64,000 bases of DNA from Eutreptiella sp. 'Long Island Sound 2002'. Taxonomy: Eukaryota > Euglenozoa > Euglenophyceae > Eutreptiales > Eutreptiaceae. Made by a program: the position numbers and the translations under genes. Below are positions 44,401-57,900 of the stretch, piece by piece. Positions within the stretch are counted from its first letter, which is position 1. Each line of letters opens with the position of its first letter. Location of the stretch: contig OZ038382.1 of assembly GCA_964036045.1 (NCBI GenBank), positions 43,974,090-44,038,089 of the forward strand, given 5' to 3'. Under the pieces are notes generated by a model. The model saw only the letters and a program-made list of their open reading frames with translations, searched no databases and was not told the DNA's origin.

Positions 44401-47400
44401 CTTGCCGACACAATATCTCAAAATTGAATTCGGGACTTTCTGTCAAGTTATTGCAGCTCCCCCTTCAGCGTTCCGGGAAGGCATTAGAAGAAAATTTAGA
44501 AGGGGCATGTTCCATATTGTTGCAAAAAAGTTTCATTTTGGTACGCCACATTTATTGGATTTTCAGGTTGCTGCGTGGTGGTTGGCTAGGCTGTACGCGT
44601 GCTTTCGTAAAGTGGCACCTTTCGCCCTACCCGTTGAAGTTTTCGCTCTGGTCCACTGCCACCACACACCCACACTGCCATTGCACCCCCCGCCACCCCC
44701 GCGCGCGCGCGCTCGCTCGCCTCGTCTCGTCAAGCCAAGGCATGGCTGGCTTGGCTTGGCATGGTATGGTATGGCTTGGTGTGAGAGCCAGGTGCTTTCA
44801 TAATGAAGTGTGGTGATACTTGCTGACAGAATATCTCAAAATTGAATTCGGGACTTTCTGTCAAGTTATTGCAGCTCCCCCTTCAGCGTTCCGGGAAGGC
44901 ATTAGAAGAAAATTTAGAAGGGGCATGTTCCATATTTTTGCAAAAAAGTTTCATTTTGGTACGCCACATTTATTGGATTTTCAGGTTGCTGCGTGGTGGT
45001 TGGCTAGGCTGTACGCGTGCTTTCGTAAAGTGGCACCTTTCGCCCTACCCGTTGAAGTTTTCGCTCTGGTCCACTGCCACCACACACCCACACTGCCATT
45101 GCACCCCCCGCCACCCCCGCGCGCGCGCGCTCGCTCGCCTCGTCTCGTCAAGCCAAGGCATGGCTGGCTTGGCTTGGCATGGTATGGTATGGCTTGGTGT
45201 GAGAGCCAGGTGCTTTCATAATGAAGTGTGGTGATACTTGCCGACACAATATCTCTAAATTGAATTCGGGACTTTCTGTCAAGTTATTGCAGCTCCCCCT
45301 TCAGCGTTCCGGGAAGGCATTAGAAGAAAGTTTTGAAGGGGCATGTTCCATATTTTTGCAAAAAAGTTTCATTTTGGTACGCCACATTTATTGGATTTTC
45401 AGGTTGCTGCGTGGTGGTTGGCTAGGCTGTACGCGTGCTTTCGTAAAGTGGCACTTTTCGCCCTACCCGTTGAAGTTTTCGCTCTGGTCCACTGCCACCA
45501 CACACCCACACTGCCATTGCACCCCCCGCCACCCCCGCGCGCGCGCGCTCGCTCGCCTCGTCTCGTCAAGCCAAGGCATGGCTGGCTTGGCTTGGCATGG
45601 TATGGTATGGCTTGGTGTGAGAGCCAGGTGCTTTCATAATGAAGTGTGGTGATACTTGCCGACACAATATCTCAAAATTGAATTCGGGACTTTCTGTCAA
45701 GTTATTGCAGCTCCCCCTTCAGCGTTCCGGGAAGGCATTAGAAGAAAATTTAGAAGGGGCATGTTCCATATTTTTGCAAAAAAGTTTCATTTTGGTACGC
45801 CACATTTATTGGATTTTCAGGTTGCTGCGTGGTGGTTGGCTAGGCTGTACGCGTGCTTTCGTAAAGTGGCACCTTTCGCCCTACCCGTTGAAGTTTTCGC
45901 TCTGGTCCACTGCCACCACACACCCACACTGCCATTGCACCCCCCGCCACCCCCGCGCGCGCGCGCTCGCTCGCCTCGTCTCGTCAAGCCAAGGCATGGC
46001 TGGCTTGGCTTGGCATGGTATGGTATGGCTTGGTGTGAGAGCCAGGTGCTCTCATAATGAAGTGTGGTGATACTTGCCGACAGAATATCTCAAAATTGAA
46101 TTCGGGACTTTCTGTCAAGTTATTGCAGCTCCCCCTTCAGCGTTCCGAGAAGGCATTAGAAGAAAATTTAGAAGGGGCATGTTCCATATTTTTGCAAAAA
46201 AGTTTCATTTTGGTACGCCACATTTATTGGATTTTCAGGTTGCTGCGTGGTGGTTGGCTAGGCTGTACGCGTGCTTTCGTAAAGTGGCACCTTTCGCCCT
46301 ACCCGTTGAAGTTTTCGCTCTGGTCCACTGCCACCACACACCCACACTGCCATTGCACCCCCCGCCACCCCCGCGCGCGCGCGCTTGCTCGCCTCGTCTC
46401 GTCAAGCCAAGGCATGGCTGGCTTGGCTTGGCATGGTATGGTATGGCTTGGTGTGAGAGCCAGGTGCTTTCATAATGAAGTGTGGTGATACTTGCCGACA
46501 CAATATCTCAAAATTGAATTCGGGCCTTTCTGTCAAGTTATTGCAGCTCCCCTTTCAGCGTTCCGGGAAGGCATTAGAAGAAAATTTAGAAGGGGCATGT
46601 TCCATATTTTTGCAAAAAAGTTTCATTTTGGTACACCACATATATTGGATTTTCAGGTTGCTGCGTGGTGGTTGGCTAGGCTGTACGCGTGCTTTCGTAA
46701 AGTGGCACCTTTCGCCCTACCCGTTGAAGTTTTCGCTCTGGTCCACTGCCACCACACACCCACACTGCCATTGCACCCCCCGCCACCCCCGCGCGCGCGC
46801 GCTCGCTCGCCTCGTCTCGTCAAGCCAAGGCATGGCTGGCTTGGCTTGGCATGGTATGGTATGGCTTGGTGTGAGAGCCAGGTGCTTTCATAATGAAGTG
46901 TGGTGATACTTGCCGACACAATATCTCAAAATTGAATTCGGGACTTTCTGTCAAGTTATTGCAGCTCCCCCTTCAGCGTTCCGGGAAGGCATTAGAAGAA
47001 AATTTAGAAGGGGCATGTTCCATATTGTTGCAAAAAAGTTTCATTTTGGTACGCCACATTTATTGGATTTTCAGGTTGCTGCGTGGTGGTTGGCTAGGCT
47101 GTACGCGTGCTTTCGTAAAGTGGCACCTTTCGCCCTACCCGTTGAAGTTTTCGCTCTGGTCCACTGCCACCACACACCCACACTGCCATTGCACCCCCCC
47201 CCACCCCCGCGCGCGCGCGCTCGCTCGCCTCGTCTCGTCAAGCCAAGGCATGGCTGGCTTCGCTTGGCATGGTATGGTATGGCTTGGTGTGAGAGCCAGG
47301 TGCTTTCATAATGAAGTGTGGTGATACTTGCCGACAGAATATCTCAAAATTGAATTCGGGACTTTCTGTCAAGTTATTGCAGCTCCCCCTTCAGCGTTCC

Positions 47401-48982
47401 GGGAAGGCATTAGAAGAAAATTTAGAAGGGGCATGTTCCATATTTTTGCAAAAAAGTTTCATTTTGGTACGCCACATTTATTGGATTTTCAGGTTGCTGC
47501 GTGGTGGTTGGCTAGGCTGTACGCGTGCTTTCGTAAAGTGGCACCTTTCGCCCTACCCGTTGAAGTTTTCGCTCTGGTCCACTGCCACCACACACCCACA
47601 CTGCCATTGCACCCCCCGCCACCCCCGCGCGCGCGCGCTCGCTCGCCTCGTCTCGTCAAGCCAAGGCATGGCTGGCTTGGCTTGGCATGGTATGGTATGG
47701 CTTGGTGTGAGAGCCAGGTGCTTTCATAATGAAGTGTGGTGATACTTGCCGACACAATATCTCAAAATTGAATTCGGGCCTTTCTGTCAAGTTATTGCAG
47801 CTCCCCTTTCAGCGTTCCGGGAAGGCATTAGAAGAAAATTTAGAAGGGGCATGTTCCATATTTTTGCAAAAAAGTTTCATTTTGGTACACCACATATATT
47901 GGATTTTCAGGTTGCTGCGTGGTGGTTGGCTAGGCTGTACGCGTGCTTTCGTAAAGTGGCACCTTTCGCCCTACCCGTTGAAGTTTTCGCTCTGGTCCAC
48001 TGCCACCACACACCCACACTGCCATTGCACCCCCCGCCACCCCCGCGCGCGCGCGCTCGCTCGCCTCGTCTCGTCAAGCCAAGGCATGGCTGGCTTGGCT
48101 TGGCATGGTATGGTATGGCTTGGTGTGAGAGCCAGGTGCTTTCATAATGAAGTGTGGTGATACTTGCCGACACAATATCTCAAAATTGAATTCGGGACTT
48201 TCTGTCAAGTTATTGCAGCTCCCCCTTCAGCGTTCCGGGAAGGCATTAGAAGAAAATTTAGAAGGGGCATGTTCCATATTGTTGCAAAAAAGTTTCATTT
48301 TGGTACGCCACATTTATTGGATTTTCAGGTTGCTGCGTGGTGGTTGGCTAGGCTGTACGCGTGCTTTCGTAAAGTGGCACCTTTCGCCCTACCCGTTGAA
48401 GTTTTCGCTCTGGTCCACTGCCACCACACACCCACACTGCCATTGCACCCCCCGCCACCCCCGCGCGCGCGCGCTCGCTCGCCTCGTCTCGTCAAGCCAA
48501 GGCATGGCTGGCTTGGCTTGGCATGGTATGGTATGGCTTGGTGTGAGAGCCAGGTGCTTTCATAATGAAGTGTGGTGATACTTGCCGACAGAATATCTCA
48601 AAATTGAATTCGGGACTTTCTGTCAAGTTATTGCAGCTCCCCCTTCAGCGTTCCGGGAAGGCATTAGAAGAAAGTTTAGAAGGGGCATGTTCCATATTTT
48701 TGCAAAAAAGTTTCATTTTGGTACGCCACATTTATTGGATTTTCAGGTTGCTGCGTGGTGGTTGGCTAGGCTGTACGCGTGCTTTCGTAAAGTGGCACCT
48801 TTCGCCCTACCCGTTGAAGTTTTCGCTCTGGTCCACTGCCACCACACACCCACACTGCCATTGCACCCCCCGCCACCCCCCCGCGCGCGCGCTCGCTCGC
48901 CTCGTCTCGTCAAGCCAAGGCATGGCTGGCTTGGCTTGGCATGGTATGGTATGGCTTGGTGTGAGAGCCAGGTGCTTTCATA
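41459..48982. repeat. Satellite zone 3, GACAGAATATC subfamily with three-monomer repeats
   Basis: GACAGAATATC monomers start at 42713, 44803, 46057, 47311 and 48565. The trio 46057-46475-46893 (GACAGAATATC; CGGGCCTTTC with GTACACCAC; TCCATATTGTTGC) recurs at 47311-47729-48147 with a 1254-bp step, and a third copy begins at 48565. An AAGAAAGTTTTGAAGG variant shared with zone 2 occurs at 41877, 43967 and 45221. Confidence 0.75.
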
Positions 48983-51900
48983 ATGAAGTGTGGTGATACT
49001 TGCCGACACAATATCTCAAAATTGAATTCGGGACTTTCTGTCAAGTTATTGCAGCTCCCCCTTCAGCGTTCCGGGAAGGCATTAGAAGAAAATTTAGAAG
49101 GGGCATGTTCCATATTTTTGCAAAAAAGTTTCATTTTGGTACGCCACATTTATTGGATTTTCAGGTTGCTGCGTGGTGGTTGGCTAGGCTGTACGCGTGC
49201 TTTCGTAAATTGGCACCTTTGGCTCTACCCGTTGAAGTTTTCGCTCTGGTCCACTGCCACCACACACCCACACTGCCATTGCACCCCCCGCCACCCCCGC
49301 GCGCGCGCGCTCGCTCGCCTCGTCTCGTCAAGCCAAGGCATGGCTGGCTTGGCTTGGCATGGTATGGTATGGCTTGGTGTGAGAGCCAGGTGCTTTCATA
49401 ATGAAGTGTGGTGATACTTGCCAACACAATATCTCAAAATTGAATTCGGGACTTTCGGTCAACTTATTGCAGCTCCCCCTTCAGCGTTCCGGGAAGGCAT
49501 TAGAAGAAAATTTAGAAGGGGCATGTTCCATATTTTTGCAAAAAAGTTTCATTTTGGTACGCCACATTTATTGGATTTTCAGGTTGCTGCGTGGTGGTTG
49601 GCTAGGCTGTACGCGTGCTTTCGTAAAGTGGCACCATTCGCCCTACCCGTTGAAGTTTTCGCTCTGGTCCACTGCCACCACACACCCACACTGCCATTGC
49701 ACCCCCCGCCACCCCCGCGCTCGTCAAGCCAAGGCATGGCTGGCTTGGCTTGGCATGGTATGGTATGGCTTGGTGTGAGAGCCAGGTGCTTTCATAATGA
49801 AGTGTGGTGATGCTTGCCTACACAATATCTCAAAATTGAATTCGGGACTTTCTGTCAAGTTATTGCAGCTCCCCCTTCAGCGTTCCGGGAAGGCATTAGA
49901 AGAAAATTTAGAAGGGGCATGTTCCATATTTTTGCAAAAAAGTTTCATTTTGGTACGCCACATTTATTGGATTTTCAGGTTGCTGCGTGGTGGTTGGCTA
50001 GGCTGTACGCGTGCTTTCGTAAAGTGGCACCTTTGGCCCTACCCGTTGAAGTTTTCGCTCTGGTCCACTGCCACCACACACCCACACTGCCATTGCACCC
50101 CCCGCCACCCCCGCGCGCGCGCGCTCGCTTGCCTCGTCTCGTCAAGCCAAGGCATGGCTGGCTTGGCTTGGCATGGTATGGTATGGCTTGGTGTGAGAGC
50201 CAGGTGCTTTCATAATGAAGTGTGGTGATACTTGCCGACACAATATCTCAAAATTGAATTCGGGACTTTCTGTCAAGTTATTGCAGCTCCCCCTTCAGCG
50301 TTCCGGGAAGGCATTAGAAGAAAATTTAGAAGGGGCATGTTCCATATTTTTGCAAAAAAGTTTCATTTTGGTACGCCACATTTATTGGATTTTCAGGTTG
50401 CTGCGTGGTGGTTGGCTAGGCTGTACGCGTGCTTTCGTAAAGTGGCACATTTGGCCCTACCCGTTGAAGTTTTCGCTCTGGTCCACTGCCACCACACACC
50501 CACACTGCCATTGCACCCCCCGCCACCCCCGCGCGCGCGCGCTCGCTCGCCTCGTCTCGTCAAGCCAAGGCATGGCTGGCTTGGCTTGGCATGGTATGGT
50601 ATGGCTTGATGTGAGAGCCAGGTGCTTTCATAATGAAGTGTGGTGATACTTGCCGACACAATATCTCAAAATTGAATTCGGGACTTTCTGTCAAGTTATT
50701 GCAGCTCCCCCTTCAGCGTTCCGGGAAGGCATTAGAAGAAAATTTAGAAGGGGCATGTTCCATATTTTTGCAAAAAAGTTTCATTTTGGTACGCCACATT
50801 TATTGGATTTTCAGGTTGCTGCGTGGTGGTTGGCTAGGCTGTACGCGTGCTTTCGTAAAGTGGCACCTTTCGCCCTACCCGTTGAAGTTTTCGCTCTGGT
50901 CCACTGCCACCACACACCCACACTGCCATTGCACCCCCCGCCACCCCCGCGCGCGCGCGCTCGCTCGCCTCGTCTCGTCAAGCCAAGGCATGGCTGGCTT
51001 GGCTTGGCATGGTATGGTATGGCTTGGTGTGAGAGCCAGGTGCTTTCATAATGAAGTGTGGTGATACTTGCCGACACAATATCTCAAAATTGAATTCGGG
51101 ACTTTCTGTCAAGTTATTGCAGCTCCCCCTTCAGCGTTCCGGGAAGGCATTAGAAGAAAATTTAGAAGGGGCATGTTCCATATTTTTGCAAAAAAGTTTC
51201 ATTTTGGTACGCCACATTTATTGGATTTTCAGGTTGCTGCGTGGTGGTTGGCTAGGCTGTACGCGTGCTTTCGTAAAGTGGCACCTTTGGCCCTACCCGT
51301 TGAAGTTTTCGCTCTGGTCCACTGCCACCACACACCCACACTGCCATTGCACCCCCCGCCACCCCCGCGCGCGCGCGCTCGCTCGCCTCGTCTCGTCAAG
51401 CCAAGGCATGGCTGGCTTGGCTTGGCATGGTATGGTATGGCTTGGTGTGAGAGCCAGGTGCTTTCATAATGAAGTGTGGTGATACTTGCCGACACAATAT
51501 CTCAAAATTGAATTCGGGACTTTCTGTCAAGTTATTGCAGCTCCCCCTTCAGCGTTCCGGGAAGGCATTAGAAGAAAATTTAGAAGGGGCATGTTCCATA
51601 TTTTTGCAAAAAAGTTTCATTTTGGTACGCCACATTTATTGGATTTTCAGGTTGCTGCGTGGTGGTTGGCTAGGCTGTACGCGTGCTTTCGTAAAGTGGC
51701 ACCTTTCGCCCTACCCGTTGAAGTTTTCGATCTGGTCCACTGCCACCACACACCCACACTGCCATTGCACCCCCCGCCACCCCCGCGCGCGCGCGCTCGC
51801 TCGCCTCGTCTCGTCAAGCCAAGGCATGGCTGGCTTGGCTTGGCATGGTATGGTATGGCTTGGTGTGAGAGCCAGGTGCTTTCATAATGAAGTGTGGTGA

Positions 51901-54900
51901 TACTTGCCGACACAATATCTCAAAATTGAATTCGGGACTTTCTGTCAAGTTATTGCAGCTCCCCCTTCAGCGTTCCGGGAAGGCATTAGAAGAAAATTTA
52001 GAAGGGGCATGTTCCATATTTTTGCAAAAAAGTTTCATTTTGGTACGCCACATTTATTGGATTTTCAGGTTGCTGCGTGGTGGTTGGCTAGGCTGTACGC
52101 GTGCTTTCGTAAAGTGGCACCTTTCGCCCTACCCGTTGAAGTTTTCGCTCTGGTCCACTGCCACCACACACCCACACTGCCATTGCACCCCCCGCCACCC
52201 CCGCGCGCGCGCGCTCGCTCGCCTCGTCTCGTCAAGCCAAGGCATGGCTGGCTTGGCTTGGCATGGTATGGTATGGCTTGGTGTGAGAGCCAGGTGCTTT
52301 CATAATGAAGTGTGGTGATACTTGCCGACACAATATCTCAAAATTGAATCCGGGACTTTCTGTCAAGTTATTGCAGCTCCCCCTTCAGCGTTCCGGGAAG
52401 GCATTAGAAGAAAATTTAGAAGGGGCATGTTCCATATTTTTGCAAAAAAGGTTCATTTTGGTACGCCACATTTATTGGCTTTTCAGGTTGCTGCGTGGTG
52501 GTTGGCTAGGCTGTACGCGTGCTTTCGTAAAGTGGCACCTTTCGCCCTACCCATTGAAGTTTTCGCTCTGGTCCACTGCCACCACACACCCACACTGCCA
52601 TTGCACCCCCCGCCACCCCCGCGCGCGCGCGCTCGCTCGCCTCGTCTCGTCAAGCCAAGGCATGGCTGGCTTGGCTTGGCATGGTATGGTATGGCTTGGT
52701 GTGAGAGCCAGGTGCTTTCATAATGAAGTGTGGTGATACTTGCCGACATAATATCTCAAAATTGAATTCGGGACTTTCTGTCAAGTTATTGCAGCTCCCC
52801 CTTCAGCGTTCCGGGAAGGCATTAGAAGAAAATTTAGAAGGGGCATGTTCCATATTTTTGCAAAAAAGATTTATTTTGGTACGCCACATTTATTGGATTT
52901 TCAGGTTGCTGCGTGGTGGTTGGCTAGGCTGTACGCGTGCTTTCGTAAAGTGGCACCTTTCGCCCTACCCGTTGAAGTTTTCGCTCTGGTCCACTGCCAC
53001 CACACACCCACACTGCCATTGCACCCCCCGCCACCCCCGCGCGCGCGCGCTCGCTCGCCTCGTCTCGTCAAGCCAAGGCATGGCTGGCTTGGCTTGGCAT
53101 GGTATGGTATGGCTTGGTGTGAGAGCCAGGTGCTTTCATAATGAAGTGTGGTGATACTTGCCGACACAATATCTCAAAATTGAATTCGGGACTTTCTGTC
53201 AAGTTATTGCAGCTCCCCCTTCAGCGTTCCGGGAAGGCATTAGAAGAAAATTTAGAAGGGGCATGTTCCATATTTTTGCAAAAAAGTTTCATTTTGGTAC
53301 GCCACATTTATTGGATTTTCAGGTTGCTGCGTGGTGGTTGGCTAGGCTGTACGCGTGCTTTCGTAAAGTGGCACCTTTGGCCCTACCCGTTGAAGTTTTC
53401 GCTCTGGTCCACTGCCACCACACGCCCACACTGCCATTGCACCCCCCGCCACCCCCGCGCGCGCGCGCTCGCTCGCCTCGTCTCGTCAAGCCAAGGCATG
53501 GCTGGCTTGGCTTGGCATGGTATGGTATGGCTTGGTGTGAGAGCCAGGTGCTTTCATAATGAAGTGTGGTGATACTTGCCGACACAATATCTCAAAATTG
53601 AATTCGGGACTTTCTGTCAAGTTATTGCAGCTCCCCCTTCAGCGTTCCGGGAAGGCATTAGAAGAAAATTTAGAAGGGGCATGTTCCATATTTTTGCAAA
53701 AAAGTTTCATTTTTGTACGCCACATTTATTGGATTTTCAGGTTGCTGCGTGGTGGTTGGCTAGGCTGTACGCGTGCTTTCGTAAAGTGGCACCTTTGGCC
53801 CTACCAGTTGAAGTTTTCGCTCTGGTCCACTGCCACCACACACCCACACTGCCATTGCACCCCCCGCCACCCCCGCGCGCGCGCGCTCGCTCGCCTCGTC
53901 TCGTCAAGCCAAGGCATGGCTGGCTTGGCTTGGCATGGTATGGTATGGCTTGGTGTGAGAGCCAGGTGCTTTCATAATGAAGTGTGGTGATACTTGCCGA
54001 CACAATATCTCAAAATTGAATTCGGGACTTTCTGTCAAGTTATTGCAGCTCCCCCTTCAGCGTTCCCGGAAGGCATTAGAAGAAAATTTAGAAGGGGCAT
54101 GTTCCATATTTTTGCAAAAAAGTTTCATTTTGGTACGCCACATTTATTGGATTTTCAGGTTGCTGCGTGGTGGTTGGCTAGGCTGTACGCGTGCTTTCGT
54201 AAAGTGGCACCTTTGGCCCTACCCGTTGAAGTTTTCGCTCTGGTCCACTGCCACCACACACCCACACTGCCATTGAACCCCCTGCCACCCCCGCGCGCGC
54301 GCGCTCGCTCGCCTCGTCTCGTCAAGGCAAGGCATGGCTGGCTTGGCTTGGCATGGTATGGTATGGCTTGGTGTGAGAGCCAGGTGCTTTCATAATGAAG
54401 TGTGGTGATACGTGCCGACACAATATCTCAAAATTGAATTCGGGACTTTCTGTCAAGTTATTGCAGCTCCCCCTTCAGCGTTTCGGGAAGGCATTAGAAG
54501 AAAATTTAGAAGGGGCATGTTCCATATTTTTGCAAAAAAGTTTCATTTTGGTACGCCACATTTATTGGATTTTCAGGTTGCTGCGTGGTGGTTGGCTAGG
54601 CTGTACGCGTGCTTTCGTAAAGTGGCACCTTTGGCCCTACCCGTTGAAGTTTTCGCTCTGGTCCACTGCCACCACACACCCACACTGCCATTGCACCCCC
54701 CGCCACCCCCGCGCGCGCGCGCTCGCTCGCCTCGTCTCGTCAAGCCAAGGCATGGCTGGCTTGGCTTGGCATGGTATGGTATGGCTTGGTGTGAGAGCCA
54801 GGTGCTTTCATAATGAAGTGTGGTGATACTTGCCGACACAATATCTCAAAATTGAATTCGGGACTTTCTGTCAAGTTATTGCAGCTCCCCCTTCAGCGTT

Positions 54901-57900
54901 CCGGGAAGGCATTAGAAGAAAATTTAGAAGGGGCATGTTCCATATTTTTGCAAAAAAGTTTCATTTTGGTACGCCACATTTATTGGATTTTCAGGTTGCT
55001 GCGTGGTGGTTGGCTAGGCTGTACGCGTGCTTTCGTAAAGTGGCACCTTTCGCCCTACCCGTTGAAGTTTTCGCTCTGGTCCCATGCCACCACACACCCA
55101 CACTGCCATTGCACCCCCCGCCACCCCCGCGCGCGCGCGCTCGCTCGCCTCGTCTCGTCAAGCCAAGGCATGGCTGGCTTGGCTTGGCATGGTATGGTAT
55201 GGCTTGGTGTGAGAGCCAGGTGCTTTCATAATGAAGTGTGGTGATACTTGCCGACACAATATCTCAAAATTGAATTCGGGACTTTCTGTCAAGTTATTGC
55301 AGCTCCCCCTTCAGCGTTCCGGGGAGGCATTAGAAGAAAATTTAGAAGGGGCATGTTCCATATTTTTGCAAAAAAGTTTCATTTTGGTACGCCACATTTA
55401 TTGGATTTTCAGGTTGCTGCGTGGTGGTTGGCTAGGCTGTACGCGTGCTTTCGTAAAGTGGCACCTTTGGCTCTACCCGTTGAAGTTTTCACTCTGGTCC
55501 ACTGCCAACACACACCCACACTGCCATTGCACCCCCCGCCACCCCCGCGCGCGCGCGCTCGCTCGCCTCGTCTCGTCAAGCCAAGGCATGGCTGGCTTGG
55601 CTTGGCATGGTATGGTATGGCTTGGTGTGAGAGCCAGGTGCTTTCATAACGGAGTGTGGTGATACTTGCCGACACAATATCTCAAAATTGAATTCGGGAC
55701 TTTCTGTCAAGTTATTGCAGCTCCCCCTTCAGCGTTCCGGGAAGGCATTAGAAGAAAATTTAGAAGGGGCATGTTCCATATTTTTGCAAAAAAGTTTCAT
55801 TTTGGTACGCCACATTTATTGGATTTTCAGGTTGCTGCGTGGTGGTTGGCTAGGCTGTACGCGTGCTTTCGTAAAGTGGCACCTTTGGCCCTACCCGTTG
55901 AAGTTTTCGCTCTGGTCCACTGCCACCACACACCCACACTGCCATTGCACCCCCCGCCACCCCCGCGCGCGCGCGCTCGCTCGCCTCGTCTCGTCAAGCC
56001 AAGGCATGGCTGGCTTGGCTTGGCATGGTATGGTATGGCTTGGTGTGAGAGCCAGGTGCTTTCATAATGAAGTGTGGTGATACTTGCCGACACAATATCT
56101 CAAAATTGAATTCGGGACTTTCTGTCAAGTTATTGCAGCTCCCCCTTCAGCGTTCCCGGAAGGCATTAGAAGAAAATTTAGAAGGGGCATGTTCCATATT
56201 TTTGCAAAAAAGTTTCATTTTGGTACGCCACATTTATTGGATTTTCAGGTTGCTGCGTGGTGGTTGGCTAGGCTGTACGCGTGCTTTCGTAAAGTGGCAC
56301 CTTTCGCCCTACCCGTTGAAGTTTTCGCTCTGGTCCACTGCCACCACACACCCACACTGCCATTGCACCCCCCGCCACCCCCGCGCGCGCGCGCTCGCTC
56401 GCCTCGTCTCGTCAAGCCAAGGCATGGCTGGCTTGGCTTGGCATGGTATGGTATGGCTTGGTGTGAGAGCCAGGTGCTTTCATAATGAAGTGTGGTGATA
56501 CTTGCCGACACAATATCTCAAAATTGAATTCGGGACTTTCTGTCAAGTTATTGCAGCTCCCCCTTCAGCGTTCCGGGAAGGCATTAGAAGAAAATTTAGA
56601 AGGGGCATGTTCCATATTTTTGCAAAAAAGTTTCATTTTGGTACGCCACATTTATTGGATTTTCAGGTTGCTGCGTGGTGGTTGGCTAGGCTGTACGCGT
56701 GCTTTCGTAAAGTGGCACCTTTCACCCTACCCTTTGAAATTTTCGCTCTGGTCTACTGCCACCACCCACCCACACTGCCATTGCACCCCCCGCCACCCCC
56801 GCACGCGCGCGCTCGCTCGCCTCGTCTCGTCAAGCCAAGGCATGGCTGGCTTGGCTTGGCATGGTATGGTATGGCTTGGTGTGAGAGCCAGGTGCTTTCA
56901 TAATGAAGTGTGGTGATACTTGCCGACACAATATCTCAAAATTGAATTCGGGACTTTCTGTCAAGTTATTGCAGCTCCCCCTTCAGCGTTCCGGGAAGGC
57001 ATTAGAAGGAAATTTAGAAGGGGCATGTTCCATATTTTTGCAAAAAAGTTTCATTTTGGTACGCCACATTTATTGGATTTTCAGGTTGCTGCGTGGTGGT
57101 TGGCTAGGCTGTACGCGTGCTTTCGTAAAGTGGCACCTTTCGCCCTACCCGTTGAAGTTTTCGCTCTGGTCCACTGCCACCACACACCCACACTGCCATT
57201 GCACCCCCCGCCACCCCCGCGCGCGCGCGCTCGCTCGCCTCGTCTCATCAAGCCAAGGCATGGCTGGCTTGGCTTGGCATGGTATGGTATGGCTTGGTGT
57301 GAGAGCCAGGTGCTTTCATAATGAAGTGTGGTGATACTTGCCGACACAATATCTCAAAATTGAATTCGGGACTTTCTGTCAAGTTATTGCAGCTCCCCCT
57401 TCAGCGTTCCGGGAAGGCATTAGAAGAAAATTTAGAAGGGGCATGTTCCATATTTTTGCAAAAAAGTTTCATTTTGGTACGCCACATTTATTGGATTTTC
57501 AGGTTGCTGCGTGGTGGTTGCCTAGGCTGTACGCGTGCTTTCGTAAAGTGGCACCTTTGGCCCTACCCGTTGAAGTTTTCGCTCTGGTCCACTGCCACCA
57601 CACACCCACACTGCCATTGCACCCCCCGCCACCCCCGCGCGCGCGCGCTCGCTCGCCTCGTCTCGTCAAGCCAAGGCATGGCTGGCTTGGCTTGGCATGG
57701 TATGGTATGGCTTGGTGTGAGAGCCAGGTGCTTTCATAATGAAGTGTGGTGATACTTGCCGACACAATATCTCAAAATTGAATTCGGGACTTTCTGTCAA
57801 GTTATTGCAGCTCCCCCTTCAGCGTTCCGGGAAGGCATTAGAAGAAAATTTAGAAGGGGCATGTTCCATATTTTTGCAAAAAAGTTTCATTTTGGTACGC

